Shown in pieces: positions 9,293-17,866 of a stretch of DNA of 64,000 nt. The stretch is from Aquirhabdus parva. Its GTDB lineage: Bacteria; Pseudomonadota; Gammaproteobacteria; Pseudomonadales; Moraxellaceae. The DNA lies in contig NZ_CP031222.1 in assembly GCF_003351745.1 (NCBI RefSeq), positions 186,001-250,000 on the forward strand, read 5' to 3'. The notes beneath the pieces are model-generated. The model worked only from the letters and a program-made list of their open reading frames with translations. It had not been told where the DNA came from and searched no databases. Made by a program: the position numbers and the translations under genes. The stretch's first letter is position 1; the number at the start of each line of letters is the position of its first letter.

Positions 9293-9363
9293 GTCAGGAT
9301 TCTCTTAAAACTCGTTAAAGTTGTGCAGTATCAGTGCCGCGCTGCTTAAAGAAATGACACCGT

Positions 9364-9582
9364 TTAGACTTTGTCTTTATCGTGCTGTTCGGTGCGCTGT
9401 GCAGTGCCATCTAGGGTACGGTCTTGATTCAATTTAGCCGCATCTTCATCTTTCATCGATTCTTTGAAGCCTTTGACTGCGCCGCCCAGATCTTTACCTA
9501 TATTTTTCAGTTTAGATGTACCGAAAACCAGAATGACAACGACCAAAATCAAAATCAAATGCGCGGGAGATAAACCAAACAT
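9364..9582 (-). CDS. tatA: Sec-independent protein translocase TatA
   Basis: 72 residues from the ATG at 9582, which has an AGAGGA ribosome site about 8 bases upstream; the open frame continues to 9660 but the added residues do not resemble TatA. A short membrane helix ([17 protein letters not shown]) is followed by the [28 protein letters not shown] amphipathic helix signature split by the usual glycine. It oligomerises to form the protein-conducting path for folded substrates. Confidence 0.94.
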   Translation of the reverse strand: MFGLSPAHLILILVVVILVFGTSKLKNIGKDLGGAVKGFKESMKDEDAAKLNQDRTLDGTAQRTEQHDKDKV

Positions 9583-9689
9583 GACGATGTCCTCTATATG
9601 TTTTTTAACAGGGTTGAGCCCTCTAAAAAAAGAGGGGTCAACAATAAAATAATCAATCAAAAATAGATGGGTAATCCGTACTCATCCGT

Positions 9690-10487
9690 TTAGCCTTCTG
9701 TGCGAGAGGCTTTTTCAGCCAGCCCAGAAAGATTGAAACGTCTTGCCAACTCATCCAATACGGCTTGAGGAGGGACATTAAACTGCCCCAGCATGACGAT
9801 AGCATGAAACCAGAGGTCCGCGGTTTCATAAATAAGGTCTTGTGTGTCTGTTTCGCTGGCATCTTTTGCGGCAAGAACGGTCTCAAAGGCTTCTTCACCC
9901 ACTTTTTCTAAAATCTTATTCAAGCCTTTATGATAGAGGCTGGCAACATAAGATGAGTTCGGGTCGGCGCCTTTACGCGCTTGAACAATTTGCCCGAGCT
10001 GCGCAAGCACATCGATGGTTTCCGAGTTGGGAACGTCATCAATAGTGGGTGTCGCACCGTGATCGTGTTTATGATCATGGCTATTGGCATCACCATAAAT
10101 CGCCTTCGGATCTTTCTTAACCGCATCGACAATTTGCCAGCCGTCTGGGGTCAGCACACGATAGAAGCAAGATTCGCGCCCAGTGTGGCATGCAATGCCG
10201 CCCTGCTGGGTGATCTGAAGCACAATCACATCGCCATCACAATCCAAACGAATTTCATGCACATCTTGCGTATGACCCGAGCTTTCCCCTTTATGCCAAA
10301 GTGCTTGGCGTGAGCGTGAGAAATACACGCCTTGTCTACGCTCAGCAGTTAGTTGCAAAGATTCTTTATTCATCCATGCCACCATCAAGATCTGACCAGT
10401 ATCGCGGTCTTGGGCTATGGCAGGGATCAGGCCGTGTGCATCAAATTTGACGTCATCTAGCCAAGATGCTTGGGATGTGCGGTTCAT
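9690..10487 (-). CDS. hisIE: Bifunctional phosphoribosyl-AMP cyclohydrolase / phosphoribosyl-ATP diphosphatase
   Basis: Catalyses two early steps of histidine synthesis. The HisI domain (about residues 10-125) shows the zinc/magnesium motif LDCDGD (residues 81-86) with C83, C100 and C107 (CHTGRESCF). The HisE domain (about 155-255) shows [16 protein letters not shown] and the metal-binding KVGEEAFE ... YETADLWFH helices. The linker between them contains an unusual His/Asp run HDHKHDH (137-143). Start at the ATG at 10487. It heads the tat gene run, an association known from other Pseudomonadales where hisI/hisE precede tatABC. Confidence 0.94.
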   Translation of the reverse strand: MNRTSQASWLDDVKFDAHGLIPAIAQDRDTGQILMVAWMNKESLQLTAERRQGVYFSRSRQALWHKGESSGHTQDVHEIRLDCDGDVIVLQITQQGGIACHTGRESCFYRVLTPDGWQIVDAVKKDPKAIYGDANSHDHKHDHGATPTIDDVPNSETIDVLAQLGQIVQARKGADPNSSYVASLYHKGLNKILEKVGEEAFETVLAAKDASETDTQDLIYETADLWFHAIVMLGQFNVPPQAVLDELARRFNLSGLAEKASRTEG

Positions 10488-10804
10488 GCAGCTCGCTCGT
10501 TTTTTAAAAATAGCAATATAGGGAATCTATTGTAGAAGATGTTGGGCAAAATGTGGGGATTCAATCATATGAATCCTGTCGAAAGATGGTGCGAGAATCG
10601 ACTTTAGATTGCTCAATAAATTTAGCGCGTGTTTTGTAATCAACTTAGATTCTGTGCAAAGTGATGTGATATTTTCCAATAGGTCAAGATTTTAAATGTC
10701 GATCAACAAGGTCGATGTTTGTTTTAACAGTTTGCTTAATTGCTGTGATCTACCCCCTTCGTTGTTTGATCAGAAAATTGCCGTGAGTCATCAGGGACGT
10801 TTCT
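10488..10804. other. Divergent spacer between hisIE and the MFS gene
   Basis: 317 bases without a gene; it must hold promoters for both directions. A perfect inverted repeat GGATTCA / TGAATCC with a 6-base spacer at 10557-10576 could be an operator. A GTCGAT hexamer is repeated at about 10700-10715. No riboswitch or RNA gene was recognised. Confidence 0.5.
10557..10576. repeat. Inverted repeat GGATTCA-N6-TGAATCC
   Basis: Seven-base perfect arms in the divergent spacer. There is no T run, so it is more like an operator than a terminator. No regulator is assigned. Confidence 0.35.
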
Positions 10805-12034
10805 ATGAAAATCTCTAATCCGTTTGCCGAGTTGACCGGACCACAACTCCATGCCTTTATCGCTGCGTTGTCAGGTTGGTCGCTTGATGCTTTTGATTTT
10901 TTCCTTTTTGTCTTTGCGATTAAGTCGATCGCAGGTGATTTTCATACCGATGTCAAAGCAGTATCCGAAGGCATCTTTTTGACTTTAGCCATGCGCCCAG
11001 TGGGCGCATTATTATTTGGTTGGTTGGCCGAGCGTTATGGCCGACGACCGATACTGATGATTAATGTGGTGAGCTTTGCCATTTGTGAATTGGCGTCCGC
11101 ATTTGCACCGAGTCTTGCTGTTTTACTCGCTTTCCGTGCCTTGTTTGGGCTCGCCATGGGCGGAGAGTGGGGGATTGGCGCAGCGCTTGCTCTTGAAACA
11201 CTGCCTGCAACGAATCGTGGTTTTTTCTCTGGTCTCCTGCAAGAAGGCTATGTACTTGGCTATTTAATGGCGGCATTGGTTTTTAAATTTGCATTTGATC
11301 ATGTTGGCTGGCGTGGGATGTTTATCATCGGTGCGTTGCCTGCTCTGCTCGTGTTTTTTATTCGACGTTCAGTGCAAGAGTCTCCCGCGTGGCTGGCAGG
11401 GGCAAAACAGAAACGACAAACCATCGGGGAGATGTGGGGTGCCGTGCGTGGGCATATTCCGCTGATGTTGTTTATGGTGGTGATCATGGTGTGTTTCACG
11501 GCTTTAAGTCACGGTTCTCAAGATCTATACCCCACGTTCTTACAGGTTCAACATGGCTATGGCACCGATATCACGGCAAATATCGCGATTGTTTTAAATC
11601 TTGGTGCGCTGTGTGGCGGTGTTTTATTTGGTTCTTTGTCTTCTCGCTTAGGGCGACGAAAGACCATCGCCTTAGCCGCGCTTCTGGTCCTACCAATGAT
11701 CCCCCTTTGGGCTTATGCGGCGACCCCTGTTATGTTTGCTCTTGGTGCTTTCTGCATGCAACTCATGGTTCAAGGGGCTTGGGGGGTTGTTCCTGCCCAT
11801 TTGAATGAATTATCCCCCCCTGCTGTCCGCGCCATTCTGCCCGGTTTTGCATATCAACTCGGTAATTTGGCTACATCGAAGATGGCGCCCTTTCAAGCGA
11901 GTATCGCGGAATCCCATAGCAATAATTTTGCGCTGGCGCTGTCATGGACCATCGGGGTTGCTGCAGTTATTTTGGCCATTGTGGCCTGGTTTGGATATGA
12001 AGCTAAAGATGTGGATTTGACAAAGTCGAGCTAG
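10805..12034 (+). CDS. MFS transporter, sialate/lactate:H+ symporter-like (SHS group)
   Basis: Inner-membrane carrier of 409 residues with about twelve hydrophobic segments. The N-terminal half has the GWSLDAFDFFLFVF segment typical of the sialic acid/lactate/aromatic-acid symporter groups, the loop 2-3 motif GWLAERYGRRP (about residues 72-82), and GEWGIGAALALE in helix 4-5; the second half repeats the loop motif as GSLSSRLGRRK. The ribosome site AGGGACG precedes the ATG. It is a lone gene converging on the surface-protein gene. The substrate is probably a carboxylate such as lactate, pyruvate or another organic acid; this is by family resemblance only. Confidence 0.88.
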   Translation: MKISNPFAELTGPQLHAFIAALSGWSLDAFDFFLFVFAIKSIAGDFHTDVKAVSEGIFLTLAMRPVGALLFGWLAERYGRRPILMINVVSFAICELASAFAPSLAVLLAFRALFGLAMGGEWGIGAALALETLPATNRGFFSGLLQEGYVLGYLMAALVFKFAFDHVGWRGMFIIGALPALLVFFIRRSVQESPAWLAGAKQKRQTIGEMWGAVRGHIPLMLFMVVIMVCFTALSHGSQDLYPTFLQVQHGYGTDITANIAIVLNLGALCGGVLFGSLSSRLGRRKTIALAALLVLPMIPLWAYAATPVMFALGAFCMQLMVQGAWGVVPAHLNELSPPAVRAILPGFAYQLGNLATSKMAPFQASIAESHSNNFALALSWTIGVAAVILAIVAWFGYEAKDVDLTKSS

Positions 12035-12046
12035 GCAGTAAGGGCT

Positions 12047-13159
12047 TTAGCAAAATTTTAGAGTCCCGTAACAGTTTTGAATGGGTGTTTGGGCAAGGTC
12101 AAACGCGGGGAGAATAACCTGCGTTCCAAATACACCCGTCAGCGCAGTGAGCAGAGGAATATCAATTTCATTATTGCTGTTCAGGTTATTGATCGTGATC
12201 GATGGCAGGGACAACCACCAGCCTGTTTGCGCAGCTGGAGCATCAAATGCACCCGTACTGATCGTTTGCCATTTCAACGCGGTTTTCTGTAGGGATAAAT
12301 AGACGTCAGAGGTTGCCGTACCGTCGGCATTCGTGAGCGCTAGATTATGGACGGAGGATAGGGGCTCACTGTCCAAGGTAATATTGCTCAGTGTGAGATT
12401 AGAGATTGTCGGCAAGATTCCCCCCAGTTTGAGAGATCCCGTTGTTGCGCTAATACCATTTAAGGTGATCGTTGAGGCACGAGTGAGCGACTGGGTGGAG
12501 GAATAGTTGGCGATGGTTGCCGTCGTGGTCAAGAGTCCGCCACCAATTTTAATATTATTGAGTTTGCCATTAATGATGTTGACTGTGAGATTACCACTCA
12601 GGCTTGAAATACCCGTGTCATCGGCTGTCGTTGTGGTGTCATCATTCGTTCCGATCGAGAGTCTACCTAAGATACTCGCTGCACCGATTCGAAATCCCTC
12701 TACTTCTCGGGTCGATAAACTGGTTGGATTCTTAATCGCAAATTCAAGATACGGGTTGGTGATGGTTGCGTCAGAACTGGCATAACTGCCGTCTGATCCT
12801 GGATTGAGCCCAGTTAAGCTGACATTGGATAGATTGATGTCGCACCCCGGGCCATTAACCCCACCGCAGCCTAATTGCAGGGATTGGATATTGGTATTAA
12901 TCGAGGTCGTTGCTTGTAAACCCACCCGGTAGAAGCCAACATTGGCAGTGGTGCTGCCATCGACCATATTGTTATTGCCGCTTGCTCCAGGGGCGACATA
13001 TGTCAGGTTGAGTAGTGACTGTCCAGTGGCTTCTGACATCTCTGCATCTGGCATGACGGTCATTTTTGACCATGCTGATTGACTCAAAGGAATGAGCATC
13101 GTCGTTAAGATCGCTTGTGCAAGGTATTGTTGTAATTTGCGCATGATCAGGGTTGGCAT
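12047..13159 (-). CDS. Conserved Moraxellaceae-type surface/secreted protein
   Basis: 370 residues, no enzyme motif. A signal peptide lies near the start; the ATG at 13144 (giving MRKLQQYLAQ) would be the more usual signal-peptide start, and neither start has a good ribosome site. Directly after cleavage comes MPDAEMSEATGQSLL, a D-x-E-x-S-x-x-x-GQ motif that I recall from Acinetobacter and Pseudomonas exported proteins linked to pilus-type (Fil) and DUF6160 families. The rest is rich in Ser, Thr, Asn, Gly with alternating hydrophobic residues, suggesting a beta-rich, perhaps beta-helical fold, with paired cysteines (CGGVNGPGC and a C-terminal CYGTLKFC). Function unknown; probably outer-membrane or extracellular. 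Confidence 0.75.
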   Translation of the reverse strand: MPTLIMRKLQQYLAQAILTTMLIPLSQSAWSKMTVMPDAEMSEATGQSLLNLTYVAPGASGNNNMVDGSTTANVGFYRVGLQATTSINTNIQSLQLGCGGVNGPGCDINLSNVSLTGLNPGSDGSYASSDATITNPYLEFAIKNPTSLSTREVEGFRIGAASILGRLSIGTNDDTTTTADDTGISSLSGNLTVNIINGKLNNIKIGGGLLTTTATIANYSSTQSLTRASTITLNGISATTGSLKLGGILPTISNLTLSNITLDSEPLSSVHNLALTNADGTATSDVYLSLQKTALKWQTISTGAFDAPAAQTGWWLSLPSITINNLNSNNEIDIPLLTALTGVFGTQVILPAFDLAQTPIQNCYGTLKFC

Positions 13160-13304
13160 GATGGTCGCTACGACGTCCTGTCCGTATTAGTCATGCATAA
13201 AACGGTGCAACAAAATTATGGAGCAACCATGAAGCAGAATCTGCTTGCAAATGCCGCGTCGCCGCGGCATGTTAATCAGATTCCCTCCATGAGAAATTTG
13301 CTGC

Positions 13305-14897
13305 GTGCGCTCATTTTTAAAACTCGTCTCAATCCGTTTGCCCATTGCGATTCGCCTCTTTATGGCCATCCTTTTGACCGCGGTGACGATTACGCTTTTG
13401 GGTCTGTGGATGTTCCATTTGGCGATGCGCGATGGCTTTGCGGTCTATGTTGCACAGATTGAGATCAATAAACTCCAGGGTTTGGTTACGCAACTGCAAC
13501 AAGATTATGAGCGATCAGGGCATTGGCCCGAGTTATCAGAGGATGAAAAGCATCAGTGGTTGCGGGCACAGTTTCATCATCATATGTTTAGCAAGTTCAG
13601 TGAAAAAAAAGAAGCGCGCAGACTCATGCTGCCAAATTACCAGCCATCAACTTCAGAACCACCTCCGAACGGAGTTGATAATCATCGGCCTTATCCGCCG
13701 ACGCTGAGTGACTCTGGGCCCCAAGCCCTTTTCGAGATGAAACGTTTAAAAATGCCGCCGCCGTTATTTGGAGGATTTCCTGATCGGCTGGACATAGGCA
13801 GTCGCTTGGGTCTCATTGATTCGCAAGGCATATTGGTCGCGGGTGCTTATGCCACAAATCGTGCGCCCAGATTAGTGATCCGAGTTCATGAAAAGACTGT
13901 TGGCTATCTGACTCTTGAGCCGCGTATCGATCCTGATGATGCACTGTCCAAAGCATTTTTTACTCAGCAAAAAGAGCAACTGTTTTGGATTGGCATCGGT
14001 TGTATTGTCATGAGCGCAGTAGTGGCGGGGCTGTTGGCTCGTCATTTCCGGCGCCCCATCCAAACGCTTATGGATTCTGCAAATCATCTGATTCATGGGC
14101 AGTACACGTTCAAAAATCACATCAATCGTTCGGATGAACTGGGTGATTTGGGTAAAACCATGAACCAACTGTCAGAAATCTTGAGTCAACATGAGTCCTC
14201 ACGTCGGCAATGGGTTGCCGACACTTCTCACGAACTGCGTACTCCGGTCAGTGTATTACAAGCGCAAATTGAAGCGATGCAGGATGGTGTACGTGAGCCT
14301 AGTGTTCAACATTTACAGGCAATGCATGGGCAAGTGAGTGCTCTGTCACGCTTATTAAATGATGTCTATGAACTGGCGCGGGCCGATGTGGGGCAGCTCT
14401 CTTGTCATCTACGCATCACTGAGCCTTGGACAGTTGTTCATGCGGAGTGCGAAGGATTTAGTGAGCCGATGCAATCACAAGGGTTGGAGTTGCAAGTTAT
14501 TCCGCCCAATTTTTCTATACAGCTCGAAATTGATGCGGATCGGATCCGTCAAGTGGTGGCCAATTTACTCGAAAATAGCCGACGCTACACCGATCCCGGT
14601 GGTGTAGTACGGGTCAGTACCGAATTACAACTTATCCAAAAGGAACGATTTTGGACCTTGTTGATCGACGATAGCTTGCCGAGTGTCTCGAATAACGTCC
14701 TTTCTCATTTAGGTGAGCGTTTTTTTCGTGCAGATTCTTCGCGGACCAGAGCAACGGGTGGCGCAGGATTAGGTCTTGCGTTATCTCGCCAGATCGCGGA
14801 AATGCATGGGGGTGATTTATTGTTTGAGCATTCTCCATTGGGTGGGCTCCGAGCGATTTTACGCTTGCCTGTCAGGCAAATCATTCATGAAAATTAA
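13305..14897 (+). CDS. baeS: Sensor histidine kinase, BaeS-like
   Basis: Membrane sensor of an OmpR-type two-component system, 530 residues from a GTG at 13305 (an in-frame stop lies just upstream). Layout: membrane helix 1 (about 16-40), a periplasmic domain with the BaeS-like YVAQIEINKLQGLVTQLQQDYERSG stretch and a proline-rich insert (about 105-150), helix 2 (about 228-247), HAMP linker, HisKA with phospho-acceptor H309 (DTSHELRTP), and HATPase with N box NLLENSRRY and G boxes GGAGLGLAL. BaeS senses envelope stress in enterobacteria and Acinetobacter and controls efflux genes; no efflux operon is seen here. Followed directly by its regulator. Confidence 0.88.
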   Translation: MRSFLKLVSIRLPIAIRLFMAILLTAVTITLLGLWMFHLAMRDGFAVYVAQIEINKLQGLVTQLQQDYERSGHWPELSEDEKHQWLRAQFHHHMFSKFSEKKEARRLMLPNYQPSTSEPPPNGVDNHRPYPPTLSDSGPQALFEMKRLKMPPPLFGGFPDRLDIGSRLGLIDSQGILVAGAYATNRAPRLVIRVHEKTVGYLTLEPRIDPDDALSKAFFTQQKEQLFWIGIGCIVMSAVVAGLLARHFRRPIQTLMDSANHLIHGQYTFKNHINRSDELGDLGKTMNQLSEILSQHESSRRQWVADTSHELRTPVSVLQAQIEAMQDGVREPSVQHLQAMHGQVSALSRLLNDVYELARADVGQLSCHLRITEPWTVVHAECEGFSEPMQSQGLELQVIPPNFSIQLEIDADRIRQVVANLLENSRRYTDPGGVVRVSTELQLIQKERFWTLLIDDSLPSVSNNVLSHLGERFFRADSSRTRATGGAGLGLALSRQIAEMHGGDLLFEHSPLGGLRAILRLPVRQIIHEN

Positions 14898-14912
14898 TGG
14901 TAGAGGTGTGAT

Positions 14913-15614
14913 GTGGCATATGTGATGGTGGTTGAGGATGAAAAAGAGCTCGCGAGTTTAATCGAGGATTATTTGCGCCATGCCGGTTTTGACGTCGGTG
15001 TCTATCATGATGGTCAGCGCGCTTTTGATGTCATCCATCAGAAAGTACCTGACTTGATTGTGCTCGATATCATGCTACCGCGTATGGATGGCATTACGAT
15101 GTGTCATGCGATTCGCCAGTTCTCAGAAGTGCCGATTATTATGGTGACGGCCCGCAGTGAAGAGATTGATCGGTTATTGGGCTTGCGAATAGGCGCGGAT
15201 GATTATTTGTGTAAACCATTTAGTCCTCGAGAGTTGGTGGCGCGGGTTCAGGCCGTTTTGCGCCGCTATCAGTATGGTCTGGCATTAGCACAAGAAAATT
15301 CAACCGATTTGGGCTTTAAGGTTGATGAGTTAGGGCGGCGGGTTCTGTTTGACGGCAAACCTTTATTGTTGACGCCATACGAATACAACTTATTGAGTTT
15401 ATTTATCAAAAATGCAGGGCGGGTCTACTCTCGGGCGCAATTATTAGATCATTTGAGCCCTGATAGCATCGATGTGGCGGACCGAGTGATTGATAGTCAT
15501 ATCAAAAATCTGCGTCGCAAGCTAAGTGAGGCAGCCAAACGTACCGATCAATATGAGTGGATTCAGTCCATCTATGGTGTGGGTTATCGTTTTGAATGGC
15601 CAGAGTCGTCTTAG
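14913..15614 (+). CDS. baeR: Response regulator, BaeR-like (OmpR family)
   Basis: 233 residues from a GTG at 14913, 15 bases after the kinase stop. The receiver domain has the acidic pair in VVEDE, phospho-acceptor D52 (VLDIMLP) and the switch lysine in LCKPFSPRE; the TARSEEIDRLLGLRIGADDYLCKP stretch is close to BaeR. The C-terminal winged helix carries LTPYEYNLL, RAQLLDHL, DRVIDSHIKNLRRKL and YGVGYRF. It binds DNA as a phosphorylated dimer. The target genes are not evident. Confidence 0.9.
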   Translation: MAYVMVVEDEKELASLIEDYLRHAGFDVGVYHDGQRAFDVIHQKVPDLIVLDIMLPRMDGITMCHAIRQFSEVPIIMVTARSEEIDRLLGLRIGADDYLCKPFSPRELVARVQAVLRRYQYGLALAQENSTDLGFKVDELGRRVLFDGKPLLLTPYEYNLLSLFIKNAGRVYSRAQLLDHLSPDSIDVADRVIDSHIKNLRRKLSEAAKRTDQYEWIQSIYGVGYRFEWPESS

Positions 15615-15735
15615 TCAGTTGACGCTCATGATGGTTTGCCCATCAATTACATCGCCGCTATGGAAGTCTTTGTATTGGCCCTGTAATCTCTTCGGATTAG
15701 GATAATTAAAAAGATCATGAAGAGGAAGAATCATT

Positions 15736-16623
15736 ATGGCAAGTACATCTCACCCCATTTCTAAAACATCAGTCACTGAAAAGCCCTTATTGGTGTCGAT
15801 TAGTGGTTATGCACTACTAGTGGTTGCATTAGTTCTATTGGCTTTTGCAGGGATTTCATTTTTGCAGGCGCACGAACCAACGATCTTATCGGTCACGCTA
15901 TTTGTTTTGAGTCTGCTTATTTTTAAAGGCATGTCGGTGATTGCGCCGAATGAGGCAGTCATTACAACCTTTCTTGGCACCTATATGGGTACCATGAAAA
16001 AGAGTGGGCTGCGTTGGGTCAATCCCTTTTATAGTAAGCAGAAAATCAGCCTCCGTGCCCGGAATCTCAATGGTCAAGCGCTGAAAGTGAATGATAAAAG
16101 TGGTAATCCTATCGAAATTGCAGCCGTTGTGGTGTGGCAGGTGGACGATACTGCACGTGCGACGTTTGATGTCGATGACTATTCAGTATTTGTACATATT
16201 CAGTCCGAAGCTGCGGTGCGTAAGCTTGCAAGTTCCTATGCATATGATCATAGCGAAGATGACCATGCCGATATCACCCTGCGGGATAGTACCGGATTGA
16301 TCAATGAGTACTTAGAGCGTGAATTAAATGAGCGTTTGGCACGTGCGGGTGTGGTTGTAATCGAAGCACGAATCAGTCATTTGGCCTATGCACCTGAAAT
16401 TGCACAAGCGATGCTTCAACGTCAGCAAGCAGCAGCGATGATCGCCGCGCGTCGTCAGATTGTCGATGGTGCTGTGGGTATGGTCGAAATGGCACTCCTG
16501 CGCCTTGAAGATAAAGGGACGGTAACGCTGGATACCGACCGTAAAGCGGCACTGGTGAGCAATCTTTTGATCGTGCTGTGCGGGGAAAAAAGTGTTAGTC
16601 CTATTGTGAATACCAGTGCATAA
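15736..16623 (+). CDS. SPFH (band 7/stomatin-like) domain protein
   Basis: 295 residues with two N-terminal membrane helices (about 20-42 and 50-66), then an SPFH domain starting at VIAPNEAVITTFLGTYMGT with the LRWVNPFY motif common to this prohibitin/stomatin group, and a helical C-terminal part with RQQAAAMIAARRQIVDGAV. A strong AGAGGAAG ribosome site sits before the ATG. Such proteins build membrane microdomain scaffolds, often with a partner protease; here the next gene instead encodes a small HNH protein. Role inferred only at family level. Confidence 0.88.
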   Translation: MASTSHPISKTSVTEKPLLVSISGYALLVVALVLLAFAGISFLQAHEPTILSVTLFVLSLLIFKGMSVIAPNEAVITTFLGTYMGTMKKSGLRWVNPFYSKQKISLRARNLNGQALKVNDKSGNPIEIAAVVVWQVDDTARATFDVDDYSVFVHIQSEAAVRKLASSYAYDHSEDDHADITLRDSTGLINEYLERELNERLARAGVVVIEARISHLAYAPEIAQAMLQRQQAAAMIAARRQIVDGAVGMVEMALLRLEDKGTVTLDTDRKAALVSNLLIVLCGEKSVSPIVNTSA

Positions 16624-16632
16624 GTCATCACC

Positions 16633-16965
16633 ATGTTAGAACAAGAGGTTGGTGCCAGTGATAGCGCATGCGAACTTTGTGGGCGTGCGCAGTTGCCTTT
16701 GACCCGCCATCATCTGATTCCTCAGTCTCGTCATAATAAAACCCGCACGCAGCGTTTCTTCGATAAGCAAGATATGCAGCAGCGGATTGCGCTGCTGTGT
16801 CATCCTTGTCATTCACAAGTGCATGCGGTTTTGGACAATGCCACATTGATGCAGCATTACAATACAGTTGAAGCTCTGGCAGGTCACCCTGAAATTGCTA
16901 AATTCTCAGCTTGGGTGGCTTCTAAGCCGGCGGGTTTAAAAGTTGCTATTCGTCATAAGAAATAA
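16633..16965 (+). CDS. Small HNH endonuclease-like protein
   Basis: 110 residues with a compact HNH/zinc arrangement: CELCGR (C-x2-C), LTRHHLIPQS (His pair of the active site), a short spacer, then LLCHPCHSQVHAVL (C-x2-C-H). This C-x2-C ... HH ... C-x2-CH order is that of HNH nucleases of the short HHLIP group found in many proteobacteria. It starts 9 bases after the SPFH stop, so is probably co-transcribed. No partner toxin, phage or restriction gene is adjacent. Target unknown. Confidence 0.8.
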   Translation: MLEQEVGASDSACELCGRAQLPLTRHHLIPQSRHNKTRTQRFFDKQDMQQRIALLCHPCHSQVHAVLDNATLMQHYNTVEALAGHPEIAKFSAWVASKPAGLKVAIRHKK

Positions 16966-16975
16966 GAGATCTGTC

Positions 16976-17371
16976 CTATTTTTTGAGTATATTTAATTCT
17001 TGCTGAATCTGACTTTCGAGCCACTTGCGTAATTCAAGACGAATCGGGTCAAGCGAGCGCTCAATGATTGTGTCAATTTGCTGATGGAGACGTTTTTCAA
17101 ACTCAGGTTGAGTGGTGATCTCTGTAATGGGTGCGGCAAGATTTTTGGAAGGACTCTCGGTTTTATTTTTTTGAATCGGAGCTTGAGTGGGCGACGTGAT
17201 GGGTTCGACATCATCAGTGTCGTTTTGCAGGGATTTTTCCCATTCATCAAAGTCGGTATTGGGGTCTAACAACAAGCAGACGCTACTTAAGTCACGTAGG
17301 CATTGCCGACGCTCAGCGTACGGGGTTGCGAGCCATCGACTGGGGAAGTCAGCACCAAGTTGTAAGGACAT
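16976..17371 (-). CDS. Hypothetical protein downstream of holC
   Basis: 131 residues from the ATG at 17371, which has a GAGAG ribosome site 9 bases upstream; a longer frame to 17515 overlaps holC. The N-terminal part (SRWLATPYAERRQCLRDL) is basic; the middle (about 45-85) is low-complexity, rich in Thr, Pro, Ser and Lys, probably disordered; the C-terminal 50 residues form a predicted amphipathic/coiled-coil helix. No family recognised. It follows pepA and holC with a short gap on the same strand, so it is likely the third gene of that operon. Confidence 0.7.
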   Translation of the reverse strand: MSLQLGADFPSRWLATPYAERRQCLRDLSSVCLLLDPNTDFDEWEKSLQNDTDDVEPITSPTQAPIQKNKTESPSKNLAAPITEITTQPEFEKRLHQQIDTIIERSLDPIRLELRKWLESQIQQELNILKK

Positions 17372-17411
17372 AAAACATACTCTCGAATTTCGTAAAATGA
17401 TTTTTTTTTGA

Positions 17412-17849
17412 TTATTTGATCTGATGGGTGATCGGGGTAATTCCTTGCTGTTTATATGCTTTAAACCGTTCACGTCCCGCTGCCTTAGCAGCTTCATTGG
17501 CCGCAATGATTTCAATCACACGATCAAAGCGGCTGAGTGCTTCAGCGGATGTTACTGCATGTCCGCTGAGATTAAGGCAGCCCACTTTTTGCGGTGTCGC
17601 CTGCAAAAAATCGTCAGGAATATTTAAACCCAGACAAATGGGTGCTCGTGCATCATCAATGTCATGCGGAATAAAACTGGACGCTTGAAAGTCCCACAAC
17701 AATTGATCGAAGCGCTCCAAGGCTTCTGCCGATTCGCACCATACAAATAGAGGTAACCCTTCTTGCAGGGCGCGTTGGCAAAGACGACAGGCGAATAACT
17801 CATGACTCGCCTGTACATCATTCAATACATAAAAGTTGACAGCACTCAC
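17412..17849 (-). CDS. holC: DNA polymerase III chi subunit
   Basis: 145 residues from a GTG at 17849 with an AAGGAAG ribosome site. Typical HolC features: start VNFYVLND, the CRLCQRALQEGLPLFVWCES region, the LDxxLWxF-like FDQLLWDFQASSFIPHD motif, and RVIEIIA near the C-terminus. Chi pairs with psi in the clamp loader and contacts SSB. It lies 17 bases after pepA, the same pairing seen in E. coli and Acinetobacter. Confidence 0.93.
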   Translation of the reverse strand: MSAVNFYVLNDVQASHELFACRLCQRALQEGLPLFVWCESAEALERFDQLLWDFQASSFIPHDIDDARAPICLGLNIPDDFLQATPQKVGCLNLSGHAVTSAEALSRFDRVIEIIAANEAAKAAGRERFKAYKQQGITPITHQIK

Positions 17850-17866
17850 AAGCGCTTCCTTTTATT

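Noticed and set aside
11389-11808. 139-residue open frame within the MFS gene
   Set aside because: Overlaps a well-supported transporter in another frame; no domain.
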